From Streptacidiphilus rugosus AM-16 (GTDB lineage Bacteria; Actinomycetota; Actinomycetes; Streptomycetales; Streptomycetaceae), in the NCBI RefSeq assembly GCF_000744655.1, contig NZ_JQMJ01000004.1, positions 1,302,001-1,366,000 on the forward strand: a DNA stretch of 64,000 bases. The letters run 5' to 3'. Positions 1-8,338 of the stretch are shown piece after piece; position 1 is the stretch's first letter; each line of letters starts with the position of its first letter. The notes beneath the pieces are model-generated. The model was not told the DNA's origin. It did not search any database and saw only the letters and a program-made list of their open reading frames with translations. The position numbers and the translations under genes are program-made.

Positions 1-585
1 GATCTCCCGGTCGGGCCGCCAACCGTCCTGCACGACGGTGTCCATCGCCACCTGGTGGAACTGCCGCAGCAGGAGTTGGAGCCGGATCCGCGCGCGGACC
101 GGGTCACCGGTGCGGGCGAGGTAGTCGGGGACCGCGTCGACCAGCCGCTCGACTGCCGCCGACCGGCCGCGGGCGACGGTGCCCTCGACAGCCATCGCCT
201 CGTTGAGCGCGGCCAGCAGCCGGGCGTGCGACTCGTACCAGGCCAGGGACGCCGCCAGCCAGCGACGCAGGCTTGCGGGCGAGGTCAGGGCCTTCGGGAG
301 CGTCGCGTAGATCCCGCGGTCGGACGGGGTGACCCGGTCCAGCAGCGCGGCGGCGGCCTCCGCCTTGGAGCGGAAGTGGATGTAGAAGGTGGCCCGGCTG
401 GTCCCGGCGCGCCGGACGATCTCGTCGACGGTCGCGGCCGCGTAGTCGGTCTCCTCCAGCACCTCGCGCACCGCGTCGAGCAGGCGCTTGCGGGTCAGCT
501 CCCGGTACTCGCTGCGCAACGAGCCGCCCCGCGGCGAAGCGGGTCCCCCCGCGGAGGAGGCGGAGGCGGCGGAGGATGGAGTCAC
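1..585 (-). CDS. TetR/AcrR family transcriptional regulator (C-terminus cut off by window edge)
   Basis: 195 codons are visible from a GTG at 585; the gene continues beyond base 1. After a Ser/Ala/Gly-rich leader of about 20 residues comes a TetR-type DNA-binding domain. Its helix-turn-helix lies at about residues 50-72, with the core AGTSRATFYIHFRSKAE. The following helical part is the ligand-binding and dimerisation domain (motifs LAWYESHARLLAALNEAMA and VDAVPDYLARTG). There is no Shine-Dalgarno, but a TAGGGT hexamer ends 6 bases before the GTG, which suggests a leaderless transcript and supports this start. The target is unknown; the alpha/beta hydrolase behind it is on the same strand and ends 143 bases upstream of the start, so the two need not be related. 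Confidence 0.88.
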   Translation of the reverse strand, partial: MTPSSAASASSAGGPASPRGGSLRSEYRELTRKRLLDAVREVLEETDYAAATVDEIVRRAGTSRATFYIHFRSKAEAAAALLDRVTPSDRGIYATLPKALTSPASLRRWLAASLAWYESHARLLAALNEAMAVEGTVARGRSAAVERLVDAVPDYLARTGDPVRARIRLQLLLRQFHQVAMDTVVQDGWRPDREI

Positions 586-591
586 CCCGTC

Positions 592-597
592 ACCCTA
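592..597 (-). promoter_or_regulatory. -10 element of a leaderless promoter for the TetR gene
   Basis: On the minus strand TAGGGT is followed by 6 bases and then the GTG start codon. No ribosome-binding sequence fits between them. The same spacing recurs at six other genes in this window. Confidence 0.4.
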
Positions 598-728
598 TCC
601 CGTGGCCCCGGCCCAGCAGCCCGGACCGCCCCGACCCACGGCACCGGGCGCACTGCTCGGGAGGAACGGCCTCGCGAGCCGTGCGCCGCACCAGCCGGCG
701 TGCCCGCAGTCCGGGGGACCGTCTCCGC

Positions 729-1517
729 TCACGCCGGTGAGACCGCGGCCCGGCTCGCGGGCTCTGCCAGAAACGCCGCGACCTCGGCGGCGAACCGCTC
801 CGGAGCGTCGTGGTGCACGACGTGGCCGGCCGCGAGCTCGACCAGCCGGGCCCGCAGCCCGGGCCGGGACACCATCGCGCGGGCCTGATCGGCCGTCAAC
901 TCGTCACTCAGGGTGCCGCGAACGAGCAGGGTGGGGCAGGAGACCGCCGTCCAGTCCCCCCGGTGATCGCCGTTGAGCGCCTTCTGGGACCGCACCGTGT
1001 CGTCGAGCCCGAAGGAGAACCCCCACCCCGCGTCGGTCTGCCGGAACGCGCACTCCAGATACGGCGCGGTCCGGCCCAGCGCCGCGACCAGCGCCTCCCG
1101 GGACGGGGCGGACGCGGGCAGGCGCGTGGTGAACGACCAGTCGCAGTCGACGACCGCCCCGATCTCCTCCACGACCAGCGCGCTGACACGGTCCGGATGA
1201 CGGGCGGCGAACTGGTAGGCGTTCACCCCGCCCAGCGAATGCCCCAGCACCGGCACCGCTCCGACCCCCAAGTGCCGGTGGAAGGCGACGAGGTCGGCGA
1301 CGTAGTCCTCCCGCTCGTAGCTGTCGGCTCGATCGGATTCACCATGGCCGCGCTGATCGAGCGCGACGACCCGCCACCGGGGCGCCAGCGCCCCGGCGAG
1401 CGGCGCGAACGCCGCCGCCTCGTTGTAGTGCCCGTGCAGAGCCAGCAGCGGCTCTCCCGGACCGCCGAAGTCCAGAAACGACAGCTTCCGCCCGCCCACC
1501 GTGAAGTACTCCCGCAT
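729..1517 (-). CDS. Alpha/beta-fold hydrolase
   Basis: 262 residues. Canonical alpha/beta hydrolase motifs appear in order: oxyanion-hole region LLALHGHYNE (about 25-33), VVALDQRGHGES (50-61), nucleophile elbow GHSLGG with Ser94, and a C-terminal catalytic His in AAGHVVHHD (about 229-237). The acid is probably the Asp in GTLSDELTA. No signal peptide or membrane segment, so a cytoplasmic serine hydrolase (esterase, lactonase or epoxide-hydrolase-like); the substrate cannot be read from sequence. The frame is open upstream to 1766, but the ATG at 1517 is preferred: it starts where family similarity starts (MREYFTVGGRKLSFLDFGG) and lies 7 bases after a TAGGAT -10 box. Confidence 0.9.
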   Translation of the reverse strand: MREYFTVGGRKLSFLDFGGPGEPLLALHGHYNEAAAFAPLAGALAPRWRVVALDQRGHGESDRADSYEREDYVADLVAFHRHLGVGAVPVLGHSLGGVNAYQFAARHPDRVSALVVEEIGAVVDCDWSFTTRLPASAPSREALVAALGRTAPYLECAFRQTDAGWGFSFGLDDTVRSQKALNGDHRGDWTAVSCPTLLVRGTLSDELTADQARAMVSRPGLRARLVELAAGHVVHHDAPERFAAEVAAFLAEPASRAAVSPA

Positions 1518-1524
1518 GACGCGG

Positions 1525-1530
1525 ATCCTA
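1525..1530 (-). promoter_or_regulatory. -10 element of a leaderless promoter for the alpha/beta hydrolase
   Basis: TAGGAT on the minus strand, 7 bases before the ATG at 1517; no Shine-Dalgarno. No convincing -35 at 16-18 bases was found. Confidence 0.4.
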
Positions 1531-1799
1531 GGACCAGGCACCGACACCCCCGGTGCGGCGACGCGCCGCCCCGCGTGTTCCTCCGTCAGGACCTGCCCTG
1601 GCCGACGGCGCCCCGTCAGCCAGGTGTGACGCTCCGCCAGCGGGTCCGCGACCGCACCGACGAGGGGCCGGCCCGTGTGGGCGCCCCTGCGCTCACGCCG
1701 TCGGGCAGCGGCCCTCATGCCCCGATATAGAAGGATAATCCAGGCATCTCCACCTATCATTCGCAAGACGCTCGTATGACTACGGTGTGACCTCTCACC
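1531..1799. other. Non-coding gap between divergent genes
   Basis: The 317-base interval between the two divergent starts (1518-1834) holds the two promoter elements listed beside it. I see no further gene, RNA or repeat in it. Confidence 0.5.
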
Positions 1800-1828
1800 T
1801 TGGCCTTGTGCGGCTTTGACCGTAGTCT
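1800..1828 (+). promoter_or_regulatory. Leaderless promoter for the acyltransferase
   Basis: TTGGCC (1800-1805), a 17-base spacer and TAGTCT (1823-1828), followed by 6 bases and the GTG start at 1835. Confidence 0.45.
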
Positions 1829-1834
1829 CCCCGG

Positions 1835-3133
1835 GTGATTGACGTCCGAACGATCGAACCTCGTCCCGAACCGGCAGCTCCGGTCCTCGACGGCGCGCCG
1901 GCGCCGAAGGCCGCCGCGCGATTGGGGTGGCTCGACGCGCTTCGTGGCATCGCCGCTCTCCTGGTGGTCTTCCAGCACACCGGTTCCACGCTGCTGCCCC
2001 CGCTCTACCGTCAGACGCACGCCGTCTTCGACGCGGGGATATGCGGGGTCTTCCTCTTCTTCCTGGTGAGCGGGTACATCGTGCCGGCCTCGCTGGAGCG
2101 GAAAGGCGATCTGCGCGGCTTCTGGATCGGGCGGTACTTCCGCATCTATCCGCTGATCACGGCCGTGGTCGTGGTCGGCGCCCTCTGTCTGCCGGTCAAG
2201 GTGGGCGCGGTGAGCGGCCAGTGGCACACCCAGCCGTGGCTGCTGGCCGGCGCGAACGGCCCGCTGCTCGCGGAACTGCTCGGGGTGGGCAACACGATGC
2301 GGGTGTCGTGGACGCTCGCCTACGAGATGGCTTTCTACTTCCTCGTCTCTGGGCTCTTCGCGCTCGGCTGGCACCGGCGCAGCGCGCCCGTCGCGGTCGG
2401 CTTCGGAACGCTCGCGGTGGTCGCGGGGGCCGCGCTGCCGATGGGTCTGCTCAGCCACGGCCCGACGGCGACGGCGCGGACCGTGGTGGCGACCGACGTG
2501 ATCGTGGTCCTGGCGATGGGCCTGGTCATCCTCGGCGGTCGCGGCCTGCGCCGCACGGGCGTGCTGACCCTGAGCGCCCTCGCGCTCGTGCTGGTCCTGG
2601 TGAACAGCGGCATCGTCCCGTTCGAGTCGATGATGATCCTGGCGACGATGTTCGCCGGAACGGCCATCTACCGCGCCGAGCACGGGCAGATCAAGCGGTG
2701 GCACGGCGTCCTCTCCTCCGCGCTCGTCCTGACGGCGGGGCTGGTCTCCGGACTCCTGTACGACGGCCGCTACCTCCGCTTCACCTGGACCGAGACGGTC
2801 ACCAGCTGGTGCACCGCGATCATCGGCGCGTGGCTGCTCTTCGGCCTCGGCCTGCTGGTCCGGCACCGCCGCATCCCGCGCGTCCTGAGCTGGCTCGGCG
2901 CGATCAGCTACGCCTGCTACCTGCTCCATGTTCCGGCGTTCGTCTGCCTGGAGTGGATCCGCCGCCGACACGGGTTCACGGTCCACGGTCCGGTCCAGCA
3001 CCTCACCTACACGGCGCTCTTCCTGGCGATCCTGCTCGCCTCGTCCTACGCGGCCCATCGACTGATCGAGCTCCCTGGCCAGCGCCTGGGACGTCGCGCC
3101 GCCAACTGGATCTCCGCCCGTCGTCCGGCCTGA
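1835..3133 (+). CDS. Acyltransferase 3 family membrane protein
   Basis: 432 residues. After about 30 hydrophilic residues comes the family signature LDALRGIAALLVVFQHTG (about 33-50) with the conserved Arg and His of acyltransferase 3 (OafA/NodX-type) proteins. About ten hydrophobic segments follow, including VFLFFLVSGYIVPASLERK and, near the C-terminus, SYACYLLHVPAFVCLEWI. These integral membrane enzymes transfer acyl groups to cell-surface carbohydrates, macrolides or lipids; the acceptor here is unknown. It starts with GTG directly downstream of a promoter, so it is probably translated from a leaderless message. It stands alone, with no biosynthetic partner beside it. A second member of the family lies at 17244-18407. 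Confidence 0.9.
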   Translation: MIDVRTIEPRPEPAAPVLDGAPAPKAAARLGWLDALRGIAALLVVFQHTGSTLLPPLYRQTHAVFDAGICGVFLFFLVSGYIVPASLERKGDLRGFWIGRYFRIYPLITAVVVVGALCLPVKVGAVSGQWHTQPWLLAGANGPLLAELLGVGNTMRVSWTLAYEMAFYFLVSGLFALGWHRRSAPVAVGFGTLAVVAGAALPMGLLSHGPTATARTVVATDVIVVLAMGLVILGGRGLRRTGVLTLSALALVLVLVNSGIVPFESMMILATMFAGTAIYRAEHGQIKRWHGVLSSALVLTAGLVSGLLYDGRYLRFTWTETVTSWCTAIIGAWLLFGLGLLVRHRRIPRVLSWLGAISYACYLLHVPAFVCLEWIRRRHGFTVHGPVQHLTYTALFLAILLASSYAAHRLIELPGQRLGRRAANWISARRPA

Positions 3134-3250
3134 CGCCCTCGGGCGACCACGGCCGATGACCGGCCCGGGGCTGGGCAGGAAGGCGTACTTCCCGTCCCCG
3201 GCGGGCGCGGCCATGCTGGGGCGAGGTCACGACAGGGGTGGGGGGACACC

Positions 3251-3442
3251 ATGGCGCGGACGGCACGGACGGGGCCCCGGGCGCGGGACAGTTGGGGGTG
3301 CTGCGCGGGGATGGTGCTCGGGGTGGTGCTGATGTTCGCGCTGCTGATCGGCGGGGTCATGCTCCTGATCGAGTTCACGCCGTGCGACGCCAAGTGCAAG
3401 GCGGCGCCGTCGGAGCCGTACCAGGGTGGCGGTGGCGGCTGA
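3251..3442 (+). CDS. Small single-pass membrane protein, uncharacterised
   Basis: 63 residues. A short basic N-terminus (ARTARTGPRAR) precedes one hydrophobic helix at about residues 19-41 (GMVLGVVLMFALLIGGVMLLI), then a short tail with two Cys (PCDAKCK) and a terminal Gly run. The Arg-rich start favours the N-terminus inside and the Cys-containing tail outside, where the two Cys could form a disulfide. A G-rich Shine-Dalgarno (GGGGGGACACC) sits just before the ATG. I do not recognise the family. The intact start, ribosome site and transmembrane helix argue that it is real, but short ORFs in such GC-rich DNA are common. Confidence 0.55.
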   Translation: MARTARTGPRARDSWGCCAGMVLGVVLMFALLIGGVMLLIEFTPCDAKCKAAPSEPYQGGGGG

Positions 3443-3471
3443 AGCGCCGCCGGCGCGGTCGGCGCGGCGAA

Positions 3472-3477
3472 CTACGC
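3472..3477 (+). promoter_or_regulatory. -10 element of a leaderless promoter for the phzF-like gene
   Basis: TACGCT followed by 7 bases and the ATG at 3485; no ribosome-binding site is present. Confidence 0.35.
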
Positions 3478-3484
3478 TGCGGGT

Positions 3485-4330
3485 ATGCGAATCCGAGTGA
3501 TCGACGCGTTCACCGACGTCCCCTTCGCCGGCAACCCCGCCGCGGTCTGCCTGCTGCCCGCCGGGCCGTGGCCGGACGGGGCGTGGATGCGGGGGCTGGC
3601 CGCCGAGATGAACCTGTCCGAGACGGCGTTCGCCCGGCCGCTGGAGAACGGGCGGTGGGCGCTGCGCTGGCTCACGCCCGCCGTGGAGGTGGACCTCTGC
3701 GGGCACGCCACGCTGGCCACGACGCACGCGCTGCTGAGTGACGGCCTGGTCCCCGACGGCGGGCAGCTCGTGTTCGAGTCGAACAGCGGGATCCTGCGGG
3801 CGGAGGTCGCCCCGGACGGGATGATCACGCTCGACTTCCCCGTCAACCTGCCGACCCCTGCGGTCGCGCCCGCCGGACTCGCGGCGGCGCTCGGTACCGG
3901 CGACTGGAAGGACGTTCGGGCCACCGGCGCGCTCGGCGACCTGGTGGTCGAGCTCGCGGACGAGGCGGCGGTACGGGAACTCGTCCCCGACCACACCCGG
4001 CTGGCCGCTATGGGGGCCGCCGTGGCGCGCGGGGTCGTCGTCACCGCTCCGGCGGCCGCCCCGGAGGAGTCAGGCTACGACTTCGTCTCCCGCTGGTTCG
4101 GCGTCGGCGTGGACGTCGGCGAGGATCCGGTGACCGGCAGCGCCCACACCGCTCTCGCGCCGCTCTGGGCGGAACGCCTGGGCAGGAAGGAGCTGACCGG
4201 CCGCCAGGTCTCCCCGCGCGGCGGCAGCGTCCGGGTGGGCCTGCGGGGCGACCGGGTGCTCCTCAGCGGCCGCGCGGTCACCGTCTGGGACGGCACGTTG
4301 ACGGCCGCGGCGGCGCCCCCGTCGCGGTGA
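3485..4330 (+). CDS. PhzF family isomerase (phenazine biosynthesis-like fold)
   Basis: 281 residues, usual length for the family. It opens with IRVIDAFTDVPFAGNPAAVCL. The catalytic Glu of PhzF corresponds to Glu46 in NLSETAFA. VDLCGHATLATTHAL (about 73-87) and GEDPVTGSAHTALAPLW (about 213-229) are the two glycine-rich signatures of the duplicated diaminopimelate-epimerase-like fold. PhzF itself isomerises dihydro-hydroxyanthranilate in phenazine synthesis. No other phz gene is nearby, so this is one of the many stand-alone PhzF-like proteins of unknown substrate. Its stop lies 3 bases from the stop of the convergent gene at 4334. Confidence 0.93.
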   Translation: MRIRVIDAFTDVPFAGNPAAVCLLPAGPWPDGAWMRGLAAEMNLSETAFARPLENGRWALRWLTPAVEVDLCGHATLATTHALLSDGLVPDGGQLVFESNSGILRAEVAPDGMITLDFPVNLPTPAVAPAGLAAALGTGDWKDVRATGALGDLVVELADEAAVRELVPDHTRLAAMGAAVARGVVVTAPAAAPEESGYDFVSRWFGVGVDVGEDPVTGSAHTALAPLWAERLGRKELTGRQVSPRGGSVRVGLRGDRVLLSGRAVTVWDGTLTAAAAPPSR

Positions 4331-4333
4331 CGG

Positions 4334-5119
4334 TCAGGTCGGCAGCCAGCTGACGTGGCCGGCCAGCAGCACGTAGCCGACGAAGGCGACCGTGTCGATC
4401 AGCGTGTGCGCGATCGCCAGTGGGGCGACCCGTCGCCAGCGCGAGTAGAGCCAGCAGAAGATCACACCCATGATCACGTTGCCGACGAAGCCGCCGACCC
4501 CCTGGTACAGGTGGTAGGACCCGCGCAGCAGCGCGCTCGCCGCGACGGTCGCGGGCCAGGACCAGCCCATCTGACCCAGCCGGCGCAGCATGTAGCCGAC
4601 GACGATGACCTCCTCGACCACCGCGTTCTGCGCGGCGGAGAGGATGAGCACCGGGATCCGCCACCACACGTCCGGCAGCGCGCTCGGCACGACCGTGAGG
4701 TTCGCCCCCGAAGCCCGCGCGCCGAGGTACAGCAGCAGCCCGGAGCCGCCGATCACGGCGGCGACGAGGACGCCCCTGCCGAGGTCGCGCCAGCGCTGGG
4801 TCAGGTCGAAGCCGAGCGCCCGGATCGAGGAGCCCTCGCGCACCAGCAGGTAGGCCACGAGCACGACCGGCACCAGGGCCGAGGCGATGTTGAACAGGTG
4901 CCAGGTCAGATCCAGCCACGGGCGGCCCGGGGTGATGGAGCCGTTGAGGGTCGCGTGCTGCGCCTTGAGCGAGACGGGGGCGGTGAGGGACCCGACGAAG
5001 TCGATGAACGCGGAGACTCCGCTCGCGCCGAGCGAGAGGGCGAGAACCAGGATCAGCTCCTGGCCCAGCAGTCGCCGCGTGAGGCGGATCGGCGCGGGAA
5101 GCGTCTCGGTGCTGCTCAC
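4334..5119 (-). CDS. CPBP family intramembrane metalloprotease-like protein
   Basis: 261 residues, about six to eight hydrophobic segments. The three CPBP (CAAX protease/bacteriocin-processing, ABI) motifs are present: a glutamate pair Glu169-Glu170 in AVVEEVIVVGYMLRRL, His203 in GSYHLYQG, and His238/Asp242 in IAHTLIDT. The Arg that usually follows the glutamate pair (EExxxR) is replaced by Val174, as far as I can align it. Members process or modify membrane substrates, and some give immunity to self-made peptides. No bacteriocin or precursor gene is visible near it, so the substrate is unknown. ATG at 5119 is the most upstream sensible start. Confidence 0.88.
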   Translation of the reverse strand: MSSTETLPAPIRLTRRLLGQELILVLALSLGASGVSAFIDFVGSLTAPVSLKAQHATLNGSITPGRPWLDLTWHLFNIASALVPVVLVAYLLVREGSSIRALGFDLTQRWRDLGRGVLVAAVIGGSGLLLYLGARASGANLTVVPSALPDVWWRIPVLILSAAQNAVVEEVIVVGYMLRRLGQMGWSWPATVAASALLRGSYHLYQGVGGFVGNVIMGVIFCWLYSRWRRVAPLAIAHTLIDTVAFVGYVLLAGHVSWLPT

Positions 5120-5383
5120 GGGGGCGACTCCGGCGGGTTGCTCTGACCGCAGCGCCGACGACGTCGGCGGCTGCTCTGGCGGTTCGCCCGATCATCGCAC
5201 AGCAGCCTGGGAGTTGATCCGCGCCCGTGACGTGCCCCCGACGCGCCGGTTCCGGGCGGCCGACGGCCGGCCGGGACCGATCGTGGAGATCGGCCGGGCC
5301 GCGCCCGCGGGATGCGCGCAGCGCGCCTCGGCCGGGCGCCGGCGGCGGTCGGCGTCCCCGTCCGACCGGTCTGGGACCGGGCC

Positions 5384-6886
5384 TCAGTGCAGGGGCCAGG
5401 TGTGGACCGGTTCTCCGGAGCGCATCAGCTCCATGTAGCGGCGTGTCATCGCCAGCAGCGCCGGGCCGCGGTCCAGACCGTGCCGGTCCACGCAGTCGTG
5501 GAAGACCGTGGTCTGCCATGCCGCGCCGTTGATCCCGGTGCGGCACCGGCCCTCGATGACGCCGAGGTAGTGGTCCCGGTCGACCGCCTCCACGCCCCAG
5601 GCGTCCAGACCCTTGGCGGCCAGCGGCAGCAGCTCGTCGCGGACCAGGTCGCGCGCGGGTACGCGGGCGAGGCCGCTGCCGCGTCGGCCGCCGCCGCGGG
5701 GCCACCACAGCTCGGCGTCGATGCCCAGCCGCGCCGCGGTGTGGAAGTTCTCCGTCGCCAGCTCGAACGGCAGCCGCTGCCAGACCGGGCGCGGCTGGTC
5801 GGCGAGCGAGCGGACCAGGCCGTAGTAGAAGGCGGCGTTGGCGAGGGTGTCGACGACCGTGGGCCCGGCCGGCAGCGCCCGGTTCTCGACGCGCAGGTGC
5901 GGGACGCCGTCGGCGATGTCGTAGACGGGCCGGTTCCAGCGGTAGATGGTGCCGTTGTGCAGGCGCAGCTCCCGCAGCGCGGGGACGCCCCCGGCCGCGA
6001 GGGTCTTCTGCGGGTCCTCCTCGTCGCAGATCGGCAGCAGCGAGGGGAAGTACCGCAGGTTCTCCTCGAAGAGGTCCACGACGGAGTCGACCCAGCGCTC
6101 GCCGAACCAGGTGATCGGCCGGACCCCCTGCGCCTTCAGCTCGTCCGGACGGGTGTCGCACGCTTGCTCGAACAGTACGGGCCGCGTCTCCCGCCACAGC
6201 TCACGACCGAACAGGAACGGAGCGTTGGCCCCCATCGCAAGCTGTGCGCCGGTCATCGCCTGCGCCGCGTTCCAGACCCCCGCGAAACGGCGCGGCGTCA
6301 CCTGCAGATGCAGCTGCAGGGAGGTGCAGGCGGCCTCGGCGACGATGGAGACCGAGTCGGCGCGCAGCCGTTCGACCCCCTGGATGTCCAGGCTGATGTC
6401 CTCCCCGCGGGCGGCGAGTATCCGGTCGTTGAGCAGGCGGTATCGGTCCCCGCGGGAGATGTTGTCCAGCACCGCGTGGTCCAGCGTGAGCGTCGGCAGG
6501 ATGCCGACCGTGACGATCCGCGCGCCCGCGCGCTGCGCCCTGCGGTCGGCGTAGCCGAGGCCGACCACCAGCTCCTCGCGCAGTTCCTCGAAGACCCGGC
6601 CGCCGAGCCGGTGCGGGGCGATGTTGACCTCGATGTTGAACTGGCCCAGCTCGGTCTGGAAGTCCCCGCTGGCGATCGACTCGAGGACCTCCTCGTTCCG
6701 CATGACCGGCAGCCCCGTGTCGTCGGCGAGGTTGAGTTCGATCTCCAGTCCCATCATCGCGCGGGCCCGGTCGAAGCGGTCCCCGGCGAGCAGCTGCTCG
6801 AGCGCTTCCACGCACTGTCGCAGCTTGCGGCGGTAGAGTTGACGGTCCGCCAGGTCCGCACTGCCGGCGGCCACCTTCTCCCCCAT
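5384..6886 (-). CDS. Glutamate-cysteine ligase family protein (GCS2/EgtA-like)
   Basis: 500 residues. It resembles a conserved Streptomyces protein of about 505 residues annotated as glutamate-cysteine ligase: GLEIELNLAD (about 46-55), LGQFNIEVNIAPHRLGGR, TSLQLHLQVTP, MGANAPFLFGRELWRETRP, RYFPSLLPICDEEDP and LRLHNGTIYRWNRPVYD. GCS2 enzymes join glutamate to the amine of cysteine or related amines with ATP. In actinomycetes, which use mycothiol, relatives such as EgtA feed ergothioneine synthesis, but no egtBCDE genes are adjacent, so the exact substrate is open. The frame is open upstream to 7024. The ATG at 6886 is chosen because GAGGGAGGGG lies just before it and the conserved MGEKV-type start fits. 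Confidence 0.88.
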   Translation of the reverse strand: MGEKVAAGSADLADRQLYRRKLRQCVEALEQLLAGDRFDRARAMMGLEIELNLADDTGLPVMRNEEVLESIASGDFQTELGQFNIEVNIAPHRLGGRVFEELREELVVGLGYADRRAQRAGARIVTVGILPTLTLDHAVLDNISRGDRYRLLNDRILAARGEDISLDIQGVERLRADSVSIVAEAACTSLQLHLQVTPRRFAGVWNAAQAMTGAQLAMGANAPFLFGRELWRETRPVLFEQACDTRPDELKAQGVRPITWFGERWVDSVVDLFEENLRYFPSLLPICDEEDPQKTLAAGGVPALRELRLHNGTIYRWNRPVYDIADGVPHLRVENRALPAGPTVVDTLANAAFYYGLVRSLADQPRPVWQRLPFELATENFHTAARLGIDAELWWPRGGGRRGSGLARVPARDLVRDELLPLAAKGLDAWGVEAVDRDHYLGVIEGRCRTGINGAAWQTTVFHDCVDRHGLDRGPALLAMTRRYMELMRSGEPVHTWPLH

Positions 6887-7275
6887 GGGGTGCCCCTCCC
6901 TCGGTCGGCGGTAGAGGGAGCCTTCCCCGAAGGCGTGATCGACAGTCCGGCAGAACGCGCGAAAACGGCATGTGCCAATAGGGGGCCGGGTACACGAACC
7001 GCCCGAAATCTCCCTTGCGACCATGCACGGACAGTAGTAGAAGAGTCACGCCGTGCACCCGTTCGTATAGACTCGCGAGATACAGGAACGCATGGCCCGA
7101 CGCCGCCGATGCCTCCGACCCTGCACGGAGGCCCGGCCCCCTCGGGCCTGCCCTGCACCACGATCTGAACAAACCGCACCCGCGCATGCCCTCCGCCTGC
7201 GCTCCCAGTACGCCCGAGCAGCTCCCGCACCACCACCGCCCCGCCTGTCTCTGCTGCCACGAGAGGCGAATCGAC
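6887..7275. other. Divergent intergenic region
   Basis: 389 bases between two divergent starts. A TATAGA at 7066-7071 could be a -10 for the rightward gene, but no good -35 accompanies it and the leader would be about 195 bases. No RNA element was recognised. Confidence 0.35.
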
Positions 7276-7893
7276 ATGTCCTTGCAGCTGCCCCAGCCGC
7301 CAGCCGCGGCCCTTCGCGCCGTCCTCGGCGCCCTGGACGCCCTGGACGACCTGGACGCCCTCAGCGACGCCCTTCCCGTCCGCGCCTCGGCCGTGCGACG
7401 AGCCACCGGGCCGCGCACCCCCGCGCATCCGCTGCCCGTCCATCTGCTCGACCCGATGACGGCGGACGGCGCGGTCGCGCCACTGGCCGCCGCCAGGCGG
7501 ACCGGCTGGCGCTTCCTGATCAAGGCGGGAGAGGAGGTCGTGGCCGCTGCGGACACGCTGGAACTGACGGCCGACGAGTCCGGCGAGACGCACACCTTCG
7601 CCTACTTCGCCGAGGGGCCCTACCCGGCGTCCACGCTGCGCGCGCTGCAGCAGGCCCGCCTGCACGCGGCCGGCACGCCCACGACGTACCTGCCCCGCTT
7701 GCTGTCGGTGCCGGGCCACTACATGACAGCCCTTTGGCTGCACCCGGTGTTGTCCCCCACGCCGACGCCCGACCTGCTGATCCCGCTGGTCCCCGCGCCG
7801 CTCGGGGTGACGGCGCACATCCCCCACCACGCCGAGGAACTGCTGGCCCTGCTGGCGCTCACGAACGGCGCACTCCTCACCAGTACGGCCTGA
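7276..7893 (+). CDS. Conserved-looking cytosolic protein of unknown function
   Basis: 205 residues; I do not recognise a domain. The N-terminus is Ala/Leu-rich (LRAVLGALDALDDLDALSDALPVR) and likely helical. A mixed region follows with TGWRFLIKAGEEVVAAADTLELT, TFAYFAEGPYPASTLRALQQAR and HPVLSPTPTPDLLIPLVPAP. There is no signal peptide or convincing membrane helix. A GAGAGG ribosome site stands 9 bases before the ATG, and G/C third-position bias is normal. The frame is open upstream to 7015, but that part reads as low-complexity shadow. A perfect 17-bp hairpin follows the stop, so it is probably a single-gene transcript. Confidence 0.72.
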   Translation: MSLQLPQPPAAALRAVLGALDALDDLDALSDALPVRASAVRRATGPRTPAHPLPVHLLDPMTADGAVAPLAAARRTGWRFLIKAGEEVVAAADTLELTADESGETHTFAYFAEGPYPASTLRALQQARLHAAGTPTTYLPRLLSVPGHYMTALWLHPVLSPTPTPDLLIPLVPAPLGVTAHIPHHAEELLALLALTNGALLTSTA

Positions 7894-7911
7894 TCCGTCG
7901 GCACCACTGAC

Positions 7912-7954
7912 ACCACCCGTTGTGACCATGCCGCATCTGGTCACAACGGGTGGT
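7912..7954 (+). terminator. Perfect 17-bp hairpin terminator
   Basis: Arm ACCACCCGTTGTGACCA (7912-7928), 9-base loop, exact complement at 7938-7954, then a short TTT run (7954-7956). It lies 19 bases after the stop at 7893. Confidence 0.75.
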
Positions 7955-7979
7955 TTCTGCTGCTCGGAGCGGATCGTTC

Positions 7980-7993
7980 GTGACGCATGTCAC
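7980..7993. promoter_or_regulatory. Possible Crp-type operator
   Basis: GTGACGCATGTCAC is a near-perfect palindrome and matches the streptomycete Crp consensus GTG-N6-GNCAC. It lies 127 bases upstream of the DUF5999 start. Assignment to Crp is inference. Confidence 0.35.
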
Positions 7994-8119
7994 CAAATGG
8001 CTGCGCTTCCGCACCATAATCCGGAGACTGAGAACCAGCGCGACCGGCCCATCGTCCTACCCGGCGAGAAGGCACTTCACACCCCGCGCCGCAAACCGGC
8101 TTTGGAAAGGTACGAAGCT

Positions 8120-8311
8120 ATGTGCCAGCACCGTCCTGAGTGTCCGTCCGCCGGCTCGCCGGACCGCGAGGCAGCCGCGGTCGTCGCGAGCCACCCGGAG
8201 CAGGGCTGGAGCCTGCTGTGCAACGGCATCCTGCTTTTCGAGGACACCGGCGAGATCCTGCCGGACGGCAGCGTCATCGCCCCCCGCCGCGCATACGCCG
8301 AAGCCGCGTAG
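8120..8311 (+). CDS. DUF5999 family protein
   Basis: 63 residues beginning CQHRPECPSAGSPDREAAAVV and continuing HPEQGWSLLCNGILLFEDTGEILPDG. This matches a small protein family widespread in Streptomyces (DUF5999) of unknown function. Three Cys (residues 2, 7 and about 34) with neighbouring His could bind metal, but that is inference. GAAAGG 10 bases upstream of the ATG serves as ribosome site and fixes the start; the longer open frame to 7922 crosses the terminator of the previous gene and is not coding. Confidence 0.85.
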   Translation: MCQHRPECPSAGSPDREAAAVVASHPEQGWSLLCNGILLFEDTGEILPDGSVIAPRRAYAEAA

Positions 8312-8338
8312 CGGCTGCGCCGCCAGGCGCAGGACGCA

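Noticed and set aside
1757-3214. Minus-strand open frame of 485 codons opposite the first acyltransferase
   Set aside because: Arg/Asp/His-rich antisense text; the plus strand encodes a complete membrane acyltransferase.
3485-4330. PhzF-like gene as part of a phenazine cluster
   Set aside because: No phzA-E/G or other pathway genes nearby; stand-alone PhzF-like proteins are common and are not evidence of phenazine production.
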